DNA from: Xenorhabdus griffiniae
Lineage (GTDB): Bacteria > Pseudomonadota > Gammaproteobacteria > Enterobacterales > Enterobacteriaceae
Direction of reading: 5' to 3'
DNA: 36,552 nucleotides
Assembly: GCF_001028135.1 (NCBI RefSeq)
Contig: NZ_LDNM01000064.1
Span: forward strand, 1 to 36,552
The position numbers and the translations under genes are program-made. Positions 1 to 13,793 of the stretch are shown piece by piece (position 1 is the first letter of the stretch; each line of letters begins with the position of its first letter). The notes under the pieces were generated by a model. The model was given only the letters and a program-made list of their open reading frames with translations. It was not told where the DNA came from and did no database searches.

Positions 1-9
1 CTCTTTTCG

Positions 10-160
10 TGTCAAGCCTTATTTTTCAGGGCCTTTCACGTTGTCATCCCGACCGGTTTGTGTGTTTGTCGTGACAACGGAAGCGCATTATAGGGAGTTT
101 TATGACGCTGACAATAGTTTTTTTAAAATTTTTTTCTGTTCGTGGTTTTTTTCCTCAAAA
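10..160 (-). promoter_or_regulatory. rRNA operon promoter region (P1, and -35 of P2)
   Basis: Read on the minus strand, this stretch has the layout of an enterobacterial rrn promoter. P1 has a -35 TTGTCA (109-114), a 16-bp spacer and a -10 TATAAT (87-92), followed by a GC-rich discriminator GCGC. An A/T-rich tract at about 118-160 lies just upstream, where the UP element would be. A second -35, TTGACA (10-15), preceded by GGC, matches the start of P2; its -10 lies outside the window. In E. coli hemG is directly upstream of rrnA, which agrees. The rRNA genes themselves are not in the window. Confidence 0.85.
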
Positions 161-189
161 CGAGGTAATAACCAGCAGAAAGACTGTTT

Positions 190-732
190 TTAAGGCGTTT
201 TATCACACGATATTTGCAAAAATTTCTCAGAAAAATGATCTACCTGTTCCCAATCGGTGTATTCGATTTCTTTTGTAGTATCTGTTTCTCCTCCGGTCAT
301 TCGCATAATGAACTGAATCATCATGCGATCCAACCAACGATAACGTGGATAGAGTAACGCTCCCGCAAAAACTCCGCATAAATCAGGTTGCCACGGACTT
401 TTTATTAAAAACTTACGTACATAAGCGTTCGTTTCTGGCGTTCTTTTTTCTGGCTTTCTCGCCGTTAAGTTGACGCCAAAGAAAGCTGTTGGCATTTGGT
501 TCAATTGTTTTTGATGGCGAATGACAAAATCATGCAATACAAAATTGAAACTACCATAACGTATCGACGCTCCTACCATGACTTTTTGGTAAGGCATCAA
601 ATTGATTTGTTTCACTGTAGAAAGATCTCTTAACTCACACTTAATACCAGCACGACGGAGGTTCTCTGCGATACGGGTAATAATTTTTTTGGTCTGCCCA
701 TCTTGGGTAGAATAGAGCAACAAATAATTCAT
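190..732 (-). CDS. hemG: Menaquinone-dependent protoporphyrinogen IX dehydrogenase HemG
   Basis: The 180-residue protein is a flavodoxin-fold enzyme that oxidises protoporphyrinogen IX to protoporphyrin IX, the penultimate step of haem synthesis, passing electrons to the quinone pool at the membrane. The N-terminal loop LLYSTQDGQTKKI is the FMN-phosphate binding loop of the flavodoxin fold, and the length matches E. coli HemG (181). I chose the ATG at 732, preceded by AAGGGCG, over an upstream in-frame start at 771, because the protein then begins MNYLLLYS as expected for the family and has a ribosome site. It lies 38 bp after trkH on the same strand and just before an rRNA promoter. Confidence 0.93.
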   Translation of the reverse strand: MNYLLLYSTQDGQTKKIITRIAENLRRAGIKCELRDLSTVKQINLMPYQKVMVGASIRYGSFNFVLHDFVIRHQKQLNQMPTAFFGVNLTARKPEKRTPETNAYVRKFLIKSPWQPDLCGVFAGALLYPRYRWLDRMMIQFIMRMTGGETDTTKEIEYTDWEQVDHFSEKFLQISCDKTP

Positions 733-770
733 AGATACGCCCTTATTAAACAGAGAATCACATATAAACA

Positions 771-2222
771 CTATTCACGCCAAAAAGTAGGGGTAAATAG
801 GACCAATAATGTGAATACTTCCAAACGCCCAAATAACATAGTGACAACCAATATCCATTTAGCCGCCGGATTCATCGTTGTAAAGTTATCAGCGACGGCT
901 CCCAATCCTGGCCCCAAGTTATTCAATGTTGCGGCGATGGCAGAAAAAGCAGAAAATTCGTCAACACCCGTTGCGATCAGTAACAACATACTAACGACGA
1001 AAACCAGTGCGTAAGCAGAGAAAAAACCCCATACTGCTTCAATAATCCGTTCCGGTAATGCTCGACGCCCCAATTTAATGGTATACACAGCATTCGGGTG
1101 CACTAAACGCTTTAATTCACGCGATCCTTGCAAGAACAACAACAAAATACGGATAACTTTGAGACCGCCTCCTGTTGACCCCGCACATCCCCCTATAAAT
1201 GCAGAACATAACAGCAGAAAAGGCAGAAACAGAGGCCAATTGGCAAAAGAGTCCGTTGTAAACCCAGCCGTTGTTGCCATAGAGATAACTTGAAAAAACG
1301 CGTGATTCAATGCTTCCCATTCTGATTCATAAACAGAATGTTGCCATAATATCAGCATACAGATGGCCAACAGTGCCAACTGAATAGTAATGAACATCCG
1401 AAATTCTGGATCACGCCAGTACACTTTCAAGCTTCGTCCAGAAAGAACCGCAAAATGCAAACCAAAATTACAGCCCGAAATCAATAAGAACATGGCAATA
1501 ATCGTATTGATGGCCGGGCTATTAAAAAAGCCGATACTGGCATCATGGGTAGAAAACCCCCCAATAGCGATGGTAGAAAAGCTATGAGAAATCGCATCGA
1601 ATGCTGACATTCCCGCCGCCCACAATGCCAGCGCACAGGCAATGGTCAACAAGACATAAATCAGCCAAAGCGTTTTTGCCGTTTCTGCAATACGTGGACG
1701 CATTTTATTGTCTTTCAACGGTCCTGGCATTTCTGCACGATAAAGCTGCATTCCCCCCACACCAAGCAGAGGTAAGATCGCCACCGCCAGAACGATAATT
1801 CCCATGCCACCTAACCATTGCAGCATTTGTCGATAGAACAAAATAGCCTTGGGAAGGGAATCAAGGCCAACAAGCGTCGTCGCCCCTGTTGTCGTCAAGC
1901 CAGAAAATGATTCAAAAAAGGCATCTGTGACTGAAAGATTAGGTTTTTCTGAGAAAATGAATGGCAATGCCCCCACACTTCCCAACACGGTCCAAAATAG
2001 GACAACAATCAAAAAACCCTCTTTTGGCTTGAGTTCAGATTTTTGTTCGCGATTAGGTATCCACAATATTAAACCAATGACGAGAGCAAAGATGAAGGTC
2101 TGGCTGAATGCCCTGCCTGCGCCATCACGATAGATCAATGCGACCAGCCCCGGAATAATCATTGTGACAGAGAAAAGAATGACAAGTAGTCCAACAATGC
2201 GGGTTATGGCGCGAAAATGCAT
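771..2222 (-). CDS. trkH: Trk system potassium uptake protein TrkH
   Basis: This is a 483-residue inner-membrane K+ channel/transporter subunit of the SKT family, working with the NAD-binding TrkA protein (not in this window). Four pore-loop repeats with selectivity-filter glycines are readable in order: GLTTTGATT, SIAIGGFST, ATTAGFTT and NNLGPGLG. The GGCAGSTGGG stretch after the third filter is typical of the intramembrane gate loop. Length equals E. coli TrkH (483). The gene probably forms an operon with yigZ and pepQ upstream and hemG downstream, as in E. coli. Confidence 0.95.
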   Translation of the reverse strand: MHFRAITRIVGLLVILFSVTMIIPGLVALIYRDGAGRAFSQTFIFALVIGLILWIPNREQKSELKPKEGFLIVVLFWTVLGSVGALPFIFSEKPNLSVTDAFFESFSGLTTTGATTLVGLDSLPKAILFYRQMLQWLGGMGIIVLAVAILPLLGVGGMQLYRAEMPGPLKDNKMRPRIAETAKTLWLIYVLLTIACALALWAAGMSAFDAISHSFSTIAIGGFSTHDASIGFFNSPAINTIIAMFLLISGCNFGLHFAVLSGRSLKVYWRDPEFRMFITIQLALLAICMLILWQHSVYESEWEALNHAFFQVISMATTAGFTTDSFANWPLFLPFLLLCSAFIGGCAGSTGGGLKVIRILLLFLQGSRELKRLVHPNAVYTIKLGRRALPERIIEAVWGFFSAYALVFVVSMLLLIATGVDEFSAFSAIAATLNNLGPGLGAVADNFTTMNPAAKWILVVTMLFGRLEVFTLLVLFTPTFWRE

Positions 2223-2258
2223 TCGGCTGGTTCCTTAGAAATCCGGTATGAAGAATAA

Positions 2259-2870
2259 TTATGATTTTGGTGTTAAAAACAGAGCACCACGGCTCAAGTC
2301 CCGTAATTTATCACCTATCTCACCAACAAGGGTAGCTGGCAGCGAGACTTGCAACGTGACATTTTCAGCATAATCACTGGCGATCACTTGCCCAGAAAAT
2401 TGGTGTAGCAACTGTTCTACCATTGAAATATGCGAGTACTCACACTGTAACTGGTATAACTTCTGCGGTACTTTGTATTCGGTTTGCAACAGCTTCAGAG
2501 CTTGCTGTACCCCATTGCCATAGGCTTTTACCAAACCACCCGTACCCAATTTTATGCCACCAAAATAGCGAACAGATACAGCAGTAATTTCCCCCAAACG
2601 ACTTCCTATTAACTGAGCAATCATCGGCTTACCAGCGGTTCCGGTAGGCTCACCATCATCAGAAAACCCTAACTGTTGGGAATCATCCGGCGCTCCTGCC
2701 ACAAAAGCCCAACAATGGTGCCGAGCATCAGGATATTGTTCTTTGATGCTTTGGATAAATAACTTCGCCTCATCCACCCCGCTGGTATGCTCCAGCAGGG
2801 TAATGAAACGACTCTTTTTTATTTCTTCAGTAAAACTGACTGAAGCCGCAGGAATTAAATAAGGCTTCAT
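2259..2870 (-). CDS. yigZ: IMPACT/YigZ family protein
   Basis: The 203-residue protein belongs to the UPF0029/IMPACT family. The N-terminal domain contains the family signature around residues 80-115 (DDGEPTGTAGKPM followed by VRYFGGIKLGTGGLVKAY), and the C-terminal part is the small ferredoxin-like DUF1949 domain. In eukaryotes IMPACT regulates Gcn2; the bacterial role is not well defined, and I infer none here. Its ATG overlaps the pepQ stop codon by one base (TAATG), so translation is probably coupled. E. coli has the same pepQ-yigZ-trkH order and a 204-residue protein. Confidence 0.92.
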   Translation of the reverse strand: MKPYLIPAASVSFTEEIKKSRFITLLEHTSGVDEAKLFIQSIKEQYPDARHHCWAFVAGAPDDSQQLGFSDDGEPTGTAGKPMIAQLIGSRLGEITAVSVRYFGGIKLGTGGLVKAYGNGVQQALKLLQTEYKVPQKLYQLQCEYSHISMVEQLLHQFSGQVIASDYAENVTLQVSLPATLVGEIGDKLRDLSRGALFLTPKS

Positions 2871-4204
2871 TACGATAATTGTAATTCTCTGGTCATATTT
2901 TCAATTTTTCCATCGTGAATAACGATGTTATCTTCAATACGAATACCACCATAATTTTTCAACATATTGATTTTCTTCCAATCAAAATGTTGACGATATT
3001 CACTTTCACGCCACTGCGCTAATAAAGTTTCAATGAAATAGATCCCAGGTTCAATGGTCAAAACCATTCTTGGCTCCAGAATACGGGTACAGCGCAAATA
3101 AGGATGCATCTCCGGGGTGGCCAGATGGGTTCCTTTATCATCTTGCATAAATCCCGCAGCGTCATGCACCTGCAAACCTAAAGGATGGCCGAGTCCGTGT
3201 GGGAAAAATGGTGTCGTCAATCCTGTTTCAACCATATCTTCTTCACTGATCCCATGAACAATATCATGTTTTTTCAGTATCCTGGCTATACGTTGGTGCA
3301 TATTAACATGGTAGTCGGTATATCGAACTCCCGTTTTAATTGTGCCGATGAGCGCCTGTTGTTCTTCATTCAGATCCTTTATCAGTGAGGCAAAATCATT
3401 ATGAGGCTTTGCTGCATAGGTTCTGGTGATATCCGCAGCATAACCATGATATTCCGCTCCAGCATCAATCAAAAAACTGCGTATTTCCGAAGGAACCCTC
3501 TGCTGTAATTTGTTGTAGTGCAAAACAGCCGTATTTTCATTCAAGGCAACAATATTATCATAAGGGACATCGGTATCACGATGCCCGGTTGCCATCAAAT
3601 AGAACATATTGATTTCGAATTCGCTCACACCAGACAAAAATGCATCATAAGCGGCCAGATGACCATTAACGGCGGTTTTCTGGGCCTCACGCATACAAGC
3701 CAATTCATAATCTGTTTTATATGAACGATGATAATTCAAATAATCCAAAACAGCTTTTGGGTTGATATTGTGATCAAGAATGCCCAAAGATTTAGCACGC
3801 TCCGTTTGTTCACCAATATAAGCGGTGTTCTGTTTTGACAATCCATTCAGTTTAATGCTGATATCTTCAACTTTTGCCAAATGGATCATTTCTATTTCGT
3901 CAGTCCAGTATCCACTGGGTAGTGGCTCTACGCTGTGCCAGTAATCTACTGGTGAATGAAACCAGAGCTTAGGTTTATTAACACCGTCAATCCACAACCA
4001 GCAATTAGGCACTTTGGTCACAGGTATCCAAGCCTTAAAGTGTGCATTTACCTTAAACGGATAATGGCTGTCATCCAGAAAAACCCGTAATGATTCACCT
4101 GAATGAATAAGCAAGGCGTCAAACTGAGTTCGTTCTAAGATTTCTCGGGCACGTTTTTGTAAGGTTTTAATATGTTCTTGGTACAGAGATGCCAACTTTT
4201 CCAT
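2870..4204 (-). CDS. pepQ: Xaa-Pro dipeptidase (prolidase) PepQ
   Basis: PepQ cleaves dipeptides with C-terminal proline in the cytoplasm. The 444-residue sequence (E. coli 443) has an N-terminal creatinase-like domain and a C-terminal pita-bread metallopeptidase domain of family M24B. The five dimetal ligands are visible: two Asp in [15 protein letters not shown], His in [13 protein letters not shown], Glu in TIEPGIYF and Glu in GIRIEDN. The gene is divergent from fadB and starts a probable pepQ-yigZ-trkH-hemG transcript. AAGAAG stands directly before the ATG. Confidence 0.95.
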   Translation of the reverse strand: MEKLASLYQEHIKTLQKRAREILERTQFDALLIHSGESLRVFLDDSHYPFKVNAHFKAWIPVTKVPNCWLWIDGVNKPKLWFHSPVDYWHSVEPLPSGYWTDEIEMIHLAKVEDISIKLNGLSKQNTAYIGEQTERAKSLGILDHNINPKAVLDYLNYHRSYKTDYELACMREAQKTAVNGHLAAYDAFLSGVSEFEINMFYLMATGHRDTDVPYDNIVALNENTAVLHYNKLQQRVPSEIRSFLIDAGAEYHGYAADITRTYAAKPHNDFASLIKDLNEEQQALIGTIKTGVRYTDYHVNMHQRIARILKKHDIVHGISEEDMVETGLTTPFFPHGLGHPLGLQVHDAAGFMQDDKGTHLATPEMHPYLRCTRILEPRMVLTIEPGIYFIETLLAQWRESEYRQHFDWKKINMLKNYGGIRIEDNIVIHDGKIENMTRELQLS

Positions 4205-4480
4205 CTTCTTAATTAACCTTTTGATTTTTTGGCAGGAGCTTAAATATTACCACAATCCATTATTGTGGGAGCTATCACGTGAAAAACGCCCTCTCTGAAA
4301 ATAAACTAATATATTTATATTTTTCAATGCATTAACAAAATATATTGCTCCCTGCCATAAATCTTACCTGTGATCTGCCCTACAAAAAATTAATCATTAG
4401 TTTGCATTAAATTAACACAGTAATCACAATCAACTGCATCTGGTCATACCAGATGGTATGCACTCATTGAGGAGAATGAC
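4205..4480. other. pepQ-fadB divergent intergenic region
   Basis: These 276 bases hold the divergent promoters of pepQ and fadB and a FadR operator near fadB (listed separately). An inverted repeat, CCACAAT (4250-4256) with ATTGTGG (4262-4268), lies about 50 bp upstream of pepQ; its binding factor, if any, is unknown. The rest is AT-rich with no open reading frame I would support. Confidence 0.6.
4438..4454. promoter_or_regulatory. FadR operator of fadBA
   Basis: The 17-mer ATCTGGTCATACCAGAT is an almost perfect palindrome and matches the FadR consensus (CTGGTCNGACCAG core) at all but one core position. It lies 27-43 bp upstream of the fadB ATG. FadR represses fadBA in E. coli until long-chain acyl-CoA releases it. 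The regulator is inferred from the site; fadR is not in this window. Confidence 0.85.
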
Positions 4481-7842
<3,362 letters not shown>

Positions 7843-7962
7843 TCATGAAAACTTGGCTATAAAGCATAGTTGACGATTGACATTTATGGCTTTTAAAAAT
7901 TAACGTTTTTCCCTTGTCTGTCTTATCTATTGCATCATTCTAGTCAGTTGTTGCCATAGTTT

Positions 7963-7995
7963 CCCGCCTGTCAGGGGCGGGTTTTTTATTTTTTG
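7963..7995 (+). terminator. Rho-independent terminator of fadBA
   Basis: A GC-rich stem CCCGCC (7963-7968) pairs with GGCGGG (7976-7981), and a T-rich run follows at once (TTTTTTATTTTTT). It lies 120 bp past the fadA stop. On the minus strand, for fre, no T run follows the hairpin, so it works for fadBA only. Confidence 0.9.
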
Positions 7996-8022
7996 TCGTC
8001 TCATTTTTTATCGGCAAACGGC

Positions 8023-8724
8023 TCAAATAAACTCAAATGCATCCCCATACATGCGTTCGATAGATGCATCTCGCTCACTACAGAACCGTTCACGGGCAAT
8101 TTTAGCCATCTCAAAGCGGCCAGCAATGTAAATATCATGGTTTGCCAAACTGCCGAAATCTTCCAAAACCGCACTCAGAACTGTTCCCGTTCTTCCGCGC
8201 CAGTGTTCATCAACTTGTTCAACCACCGGTACAACGGTCAAATTAGGATAATGCTCACTTAATGATTGCAACGCCCCCAAATCATAAAGGTGTTGCAGTT
8301 CTCGCCCTCCCCAATAGATGGAAATTTCACGATTAGGATTTTTTTTCAATGCAGCCAATAAGATAGAGCGCGTATATGAGAATCCCGTTCCACCGGCAAT
8401 CAATAACATCGGGTTTTTGCTGTCTTCACGAAACCAGGCATGACCATGTGGAATGTCAATATCAATGACTTTCTGATCCAGAATTCTATCCATTACCGCC
8501 ATCGCATAGAGATTTAGCTCAGAAGCCCCAATATGCAACTCAATTATCTGTTTTTCTGAGGGTGGTGATGCCATGGAGAAAGGACGTTTATCCCTTTCAT
8601 CCATAATCACCATTAAATATTGTCCTGCACGGAAAAAAAAAGGCGAATCAGGTAATAAACGAACCCGATAAACTGTATCTGTAATGGAGTCAACCGATGT
8701 TACTTTACAACTTAATATTGTCAT
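8023..8724 (-). CDS. fre: NAD(P)H-flavin reductase Fre
   Basis: Fre reduces free flavins with NAD(P)H in the cytoplasm. The 233-residue protein (same length as E. coli Fre) has an N-terminal flavin-binding barrel with RPFS (residues 47-50) and a C-terminal nucleotide-binding domain with the glycine loop AGGTG (110-114). The luminescence protein LuxG is a close paralogue, but the position next to ubiD and fadA supports Fre. It starts 10 bp after the ubiD stop, with GAGGGAA as the ribosome site, so the two are probably co-transcribed. Confidence 0.94.
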   Translation of the reverse strand: MTILSCKVTSVDSITDTVYRVRLLPDSPFFFRAGQYLMVIMDERDKRPFSMASPPSEKQIIELHIGASELNLYAMAVMDRILDQKVIDIDIPHGHAWFREDSKNPMLLIAGGTGFSYTRSILLAALKKNPNREISIYWGGRELQHLYDLGALQSLSEHYPNLTVVPVVEQVDEHWRGRTGTVLSAVLEDFGSLANHDIYIAGRFEMAKIARERFCSERDASIERMYGDAFEFI

Positions 8725-8734
8725 GCGTTCCCTC

Positions 8735-10216
8735 TTATCGCTTCAAAATATCTAATTGATCCCAAATTTCATCGACACGGGCCCGAATTTCATCGCTCAT
8801 CACTATCGGACGTCCCCATTCCCTTTGTGTCTCTCCTGGCCATTTATTCGTTGCATCTAACCCCATTTTTGAGCCTAACCCAGAAACAGGCGATGCAAAA
8901 TCGAGATAGTCAATGGGGGTATTTTCCATTAAGACTGTATCTCTCTGCGGGTCCATTCGCGTTGTTATCGCCCAGATGACATCATTCCAATCTCGCGCAT
9001 TGATATCATCATCACAAACGATAACAAATTTTGTGTACATAAATTGTCTCAGATATGACCAAACTCCCATCATTACTCGCTTGGCATGGCCTGCATACTG
9101 TTTTTTCATTGTAACGATCGCAAGTCGATAAGAGCAGCCTTCTGGTGGCAAGTAAAAATCCACAATTTCAGGAAATTGTTTTTGCAATATTGGCACCAAT
9201 ACTTCATTCAACGCAACCCCCAGTACCGCAGGTTCATCCGGCGGACGCCCAGTGTAAGTAGAATGATAGATAGCATCACTGCGTTGGGTAATATGGGTTA
9301 CGGTAAATACCGGGAACATATCGACTTCATTGTAATAGCCGGTATGATCACCATATGGCCCTTCCGGTGCCATTTCACCAGGTTCAATGTAGCCTTCAAG
9401 GACAATCTCAGCGCTGGCAGGTACTTCCAGATCATTGGATATACATTTAACAACTTCCGTTTTATGCCCACGCAATAATCCAGCAAACGCATATTCAGAC
9501 AAGGTATCAGGAATTGGAGTAACCGCCCCCAATATCGTGGCAGGATCGGCTCCCAATGCAACAGATACAGGGAAACGTTCCCCCGGATGAGCCTGACACC
9601 ACTCCTGAAAATCAAGCGCACCACCACGATGTGATAACCAGCGCATAACCAGTTTGTTTTTTCCCAATACCTGTTGACGGTAAATACCCAAGTTCTGGCG
9701 CTCTTTATTAGGTCCTTTAGTCACCGTCAATCCCCAGGTAATCAAAGGGGCTGCATCTTCTGGCCAACAATGCATGACTGGAATACGGGTGAGATCCACC
9801 TCATCTCCTGCCCAAATCTGTTCCTGACACGGCGCAGAGCTAAGGCGTTTGGTTGGCATATTCAAAACCTGTTTGAATTTCGGCAATTTATCGACCAAAT
9901 CACGAAAGCCTTTTGGTGGCTCAGGCTCTTTCAGAAAAGCCAATAGTTTCCCAACATCATGCAGTGCCTTAACATCATCCTGCCCCATTCCCATAGCAAC
10001 ACGCTGAGGTGTCCCAAACAAGTTGCACAATACAGGCATCGAATATCCCTTAGGATTTTCAAATAATAAGGCAGGACCACCGGCACGAAGAGTACGATCT
10101 GCGATTTCAGTCATTTCCAGGTATGGATCAACTTCTATACGAATTCGCTTTAATTCACCTGATTGTTCCAACAAGGAAAGAAAGTCTCTTAGATCGCGAT
10201 ATTTCATAGTGTTCAT
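8735..10216 (-). CDS. ubiD: 4-hydroxy-3-polyprenylbenzoate decarboxylase UbiD
   Basis: UbiD removes the carboxyl group from 3-octaprenyl-4-hydroxybenzoate in ubiquinone synthesis, using prenylated FMN made by UbiX. The 493-residue sequence carries the family motifs [12 protein letters not shown] near the N-terminus, LGADPATI and the conserved [13 protein letters not shown] segment. The start [12 protein letters not shown] mirrors E. coli MDAMKYNDLRDF, which favours the ATG at 10216 over the in-frame ATG at 10207; neither has a strong ribosome site. The C-terminus is a few residues shorter than E. coli (497). Confidence 0.95.
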   Translation of the reverse strand: MNTMKYRDLRDFLSLLEQSGELKRIRIEVDPYLEMTEIADRTLRAGGPALLFENPKGYSMPVLCNLFGTPQRVAMGMGQDDVKALHDVGKLLAFLKEPEPPKGFRDLVDKLPKFKQVLNMPTKRLSSAPCQEQIWAGDEVDLTRIPVMHCWPEDAAPLITWGLTVTKGPNKERQNLGIYRQQVLGKNKLVMRWLSHRGGALDFQEWCQAHPGERFPVSVALGADPATILGAVTPIPDTLSEYAFAGLLRGHKTEVVKCISNDLEVPASAEIVLEGYIEPGEMAPEGPYGDHTGYYNEVDMFPVFTVTHITQRSDAIYHSTYTGRPPDEPAVLGVALNEVLVPILQKQFPEIVDFYLPPEGCSYRLAIVTMKKQYAGHAKRVMMGVWSYLRQFMYTKFVIVCDDDINARDWNDVIWAITTRMDPQRDTVLMENTPIDYLDFASPVSGLGSKMGLDATNKWPGETQREWGRPIVMSDEIRARVDEIWDQLDILKR

Positions 10217-10455
10217 TTGTGCCGATTTTCAGGGGGGAAAGCCATTATAATCCCTCCCATGAGGGTTACAAGGAAAACTCATAACCTGCTAAAACACAAT
10301 GGATTTAGTGCAATAATCAAGACATAGACTTTTACTGAAAATAAGCACGATAGAATATAAAAATACGGCTTACACTTAAATAACTTCTATCTTTACTGGT
10401 GACCCTTTAGTACTGGTTTTGTTATGCTAGGCACTCTACGCAATGGAGTCGAAAT

Positions 10456-10947
10456 ATGATGGGAAATTGGTATCTTCTTTACTGTAAACGTGGGCAAGTC
10501 TCTCGGGCAATAGAGAATTTAGAGCGACAGGACGTAATTTGCTTAACACCTACAGCCAAAATTGAAAAAATTATTCGGGGTAAACGAACCACAGTTACTG
10601 AGCCACTGTTTCCCAATTACCTGTTTGTCCACTTTAATCCCGAAGTTATTCATACCACGACCGTTAATTCCACACGTGGTGTCAATCATTTCGTTCGATT
10701 CAGTACTTATCCTGCCATTGTTCCACAAACATTGATTGATGAATTAATGTCTGTTACTGAGCAAGAATATATTGCACCTGAAACCCCGATTACTGGTGAT
10801 ACTGTCTTAATCACTGAGGGGATCTTCGAAGGCATTCAAGCAATTTATAATGAACCGGATGGGGAAACCCGCTCCATTCTCTTGCTAAATATTCTCAACA
10901 AAGAAGTTTCTAAGGTTTTAGATAATAAATATTTCATCAAAATTTAA
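10456..10947 (+). CDS. rfaH: Transcription antitermination factor RfaH
   Basis: RfaH is a NusG paralogue recruited to RNA polymerase paused at ops sites. It raises expression of long operons such as LPS, capsule, haemolysin and conjugation genes. The 163-residue protein (E. coli 162) has the N-terminal NGN domain beginning WYLLYCKRGQ and containing EPLFPNYLFV. A C-terminal KOW-like domain follows, which in E. coli switches from alpha-helical to beta-barrel fold. Two consecutive ATGs (10456 and 10459) fit the GGAG at 10445. The gene is divergent from ubiD and stands alone. Confidence 0.94.
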   Translation: MMGNWYLLYCKRGQVSRAIENLERQDVICLTPTAKIEKIIRGKRTTVTEPLFPNYLFVHFNPEVIHTTTVNSTRGVNHFVRFSTYPAIVPQTLIDELMSVTEQEYIAPETPITGDTVLITEGIFEGIQAIYNEPDGETRSILLLNILNKEVSKVLDNKYFIKI

Positions 10948-10953
10948 GCAGAG

Positions 10954-10973
10954 GACGGGCAAAATTGCCCGTC
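10954..10973. terminator. Hairpin between convergent rfaH and hemB
   Basis: GACGGGC (10954-10960) and GCCCGTC (10967-10973) form a perfect stem, extended by AA/TT in the loop. It lies just past rfaH and before the hemB stop. Neither strand shows a T run after it, so it is a terminator-like or RNA-stabilising hairpin rather than a canonical Rho-independent terminator. Confidence 0.4.
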
Positions 10974-10988
10974 TCAAGCGATTACAAA

Positions 10989-12014
<1,026 letters not shown>

Positions 12015-12020
12015 CTAATG

Positions 12021-12047
12021 TAAAACCCAGCGCCAAAGCGCTGGGTT
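12021..12047 (-). terminator. Rho-independent terminator after tatC
   Basis: On the minus strand AACCCAGCGC pairs perfectly with GCGCTGGGTT (10 bp, loop TTTG) and runs into TTTT. It lies 76 bp past the tatC stop and 15 bp before the hemB start, so it would separate the ubi-tat transcript from hemB. The T run is short. Confidence 0.7.
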
Positions 12048-12122
12048 AATAGTCATCGTTTCATGATAATGATGTTAACACCATCAATCAGTTCGCAATA
12101 ACCATGAATGCCTGGCATCAGA

Positions 12123-12911
12123 TTATTGTTTAAAATTGTCACCAATATCACTGTCTGATTTATCTTCTGGATTGATAAAATTACGCCGTCCCCATTTACC
12201 AACATAGAACTGCGAAAGCAAAATCCCCAGCTCAAATAGCAAATACATGGGAACAGCCAGCAAAGTCTGTGAGAAAACATCGGGTGGTGTTAACAACATC
12301 CCAACCACAAACGCCCCAACTAAAATATAAGGACGCTTTCTCTTTAGTGATTCTGGCGTCACTATCCCACTCCAACACAGCAAAATAATGGCAATGGGTA
12401 TTTCGAATGAAACGCCAAAAGCCATAAATAGCGCCATGACAAAGCTTAAATAATTGCTGATATCCGTCGAGATTACGACCCCAACGGGTACGGTATTGAT
12501 AAAGAAACCAAACGCAATGGGAAAAACGATAAAATAGGCAAATGCCATTCCCAGATAAAACAATATGCTACTGGAAAACAGTAAGGGCATAATCAAACGG
12601 CGTTCGTGTTTATACAATGCCGGCGCAATAAATGCCCATACTTGATAAAGGATCATCGGTGCCGAAACAAAGATAGACACCATAATGGTCAGTTTAATTG
12701 GGGTAAAAAAAGGTGATGCAACATCTGTTGCAATCATATTGGCACCTTTAGGTAATTGTTCCATTAAAGGCGCTGCAATAAGTCGATAAATGTCATTGGA
12801 AAAATAAACCAATGCCAGAAACACAACCAGCACGGTAATTAAACTATTTAAAATCCGCTTACGCAGTTCAATCAGGTGACTGATAAGAGGTTGGGTATTA
12901 TCCACAGACAT
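12123..12911 (-). CDS. tatC: Twin-arginine translocase subunit TatC
   Basis: TatC is the six-helix inner-membrane receptor for twin-arginine signal peptides of folded export substrates. The 262-residue protein (E. coli 258) starts [19 protein letters not shown], containing the cytosolic HLxELRxR motif that contacts signal peptides. It also has the conserved ASPFFTP periplasmic segment, the YKHERR loop and the LTPPDVFSQ stretch. It begins 3 bp after the tatB stop with only a weak ribosome site, suggesting translational coupling. In E. coli tatD follows; here a terminator and hemB follow instead. Confidence 0.95.
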   Translation of the reverse strand: MSVDNTQPLISHLIELRKRILNSLITVLVVFLALVYFSNDIYRLIAAPLMEQLPKGANMIATDVASPFFTPIKLTIMVSIFVSAPMILYQVWAFIAPALYKHERRLIMPLLFSSSILFYLGMAFAYFIVFPIAFGFFINTVPVGVVISTDISNYLSFVMALFMAFGVSFEIPIAIILLCWSGIVTPESLKRKRPYILVGAFVVGMLLTPPDVFSQTLLAVPMYLLFELGILLSQFYVGKWGRRNFINPEDKSDSDIGDNFKQ

Positions 12912-12914
12912 GTT

Positions 12915-13382
12915 TCAGTGTTCGCCATTTACTTGTTCAGGTGGTTTTCTTTTTTGTTGCTCTGTGCTTGCGTTCGATTGCTCTGCAATGACTGATTCTG
13001 AATTCGAGTGCCTTGCAACCGATTGGGACCCAGAAGAATGAAAATACGTTTCATCCTCCTCCAATTCCCTCATTTCATCCGGTTTCAACTGATACGTATT
13101 TTTCAATGAATCAGCCGCTTCCTTCAGCGCCTCCATTGAAGCTTTCAGTTCTGGCGAAAGTGATTGCAGGTCGGCTTTTTCTTCCATTTTTTTCAGGGTG
13201 TCCTGAAGCTCTTGCAATTTTAGTTCCTGAGCAAGCTCATTCTGGACATTAGCCGCCAGCGAACGCAATGCCCGAATCCAGCCAGCCACTGTTTTGACCG
13301 CAACAGGCAGACGTTCCGGTCCCAGAACGACCAGGCCAATGATCATCACTAACAGTAGTTCACTAAAACCAATGTCAAACAC
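12915..13382 (-). CDS. tatB: Sec-independent translocase protein TatB
   Basis: TatB is a single-span protein that joins TatC in the twin-arginine signal receptor. The 155-residue sequence has an N-terminal membrane helix (residues ~2-21), the hinge motif LGPERLP, an amphipathic helix and a charged, flexible C-terminal tail rich in Glu, Gln and Ser. The start codon is GTG, as in E. coli tatB, 3 bp after the tatA stop, with GCAGGT upstream. Confidence 0.93.
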   Translation of the reverse strand: MFDIGFSELLLVMIIGLVVLGPERLPVAVKTVAGWIRALRSLAANVQNELAQELKLQELQDTLKKMEEKADLQSLSPELKASMEALKEAADSLKNTYQLKPDEMRELEEDETYFHSSGSQSVARHSNSESVIAEQSNASTEQQKRKPPEQVNGEH

Positions 13383-13385
13383 GGT

Positions 13386-13658
13386 TTATACCTGCTCTTT
13401 GTCTTTACTTTTACTCTCTGATTTTTCAGATTGCGCCGCCGTGAACTTTTCAGTGAGGTTTTTAGTTTCAAACTCGGCATCCTGATCCTGACTCATTTTT
13501 TCCGGCTGCGGTGACTTTCCATCATCACTCATTGCCTTTTTAAAGCCCTTGATTGATTCACCCAAGTCTGAACCCAAGGTACGCAGCTTATTAGTACCAA
13601 ACACCAGTACGACAATGACGGCAATGATGAGCAATTGCCAAATACTTATACCACCCAT
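13386..13658 (-). CDS. tatA: Sec-independent translocase protein TatA
   Basis: TatA oligomerises to let folded substrates cross the inner membrane. The 90-residue protein (E. coli 89) starts [21 protein letters not shown], a short membrane helix, followed by the FG hinge and the amphipathic helix [19 protein letters not shown]. The hydrophilic C-terminus is Lys/Glu rich. A strong ribosome site, GGAGG, lies upstream. No terminator is visible between ubiB and tatA, so transcription may continue from the ubi genes. Confidence 0.94.
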   Translation of the reverse strand: MGGISIWQLLIIAVIVVLVFGTNKLRTLGSDLGESIKGFKKAMSDDGKSPQPEKMSQDQDAEFETKNLTEKFTAAQSEKSESKSKDKEQV

Positions 13659-13793
13659 ACTGACCTACCTCCATTCATAGAATATTACTCGTGATTTAAT
13701 GATAAACGACAAACTTTATGTTCAAAAATAACACAATCATACCAAAGATCGTGGCAGAATTACCTTCATTTAATATTCATCATTACTGAATTA

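Noticed and set aside
10954-10973. Strong bidirectional terminator between rfaH and hemB.
   Set aside because: The stem is good but no T run follows on either strand; kept only as a low-confidence hairpin.
12053-12280. 75-codon minus-strand frame overlapping the end of tatC.
   Set aside because: Most of it is out-of-frame tatC, with no ribosome site and no recognisable family.
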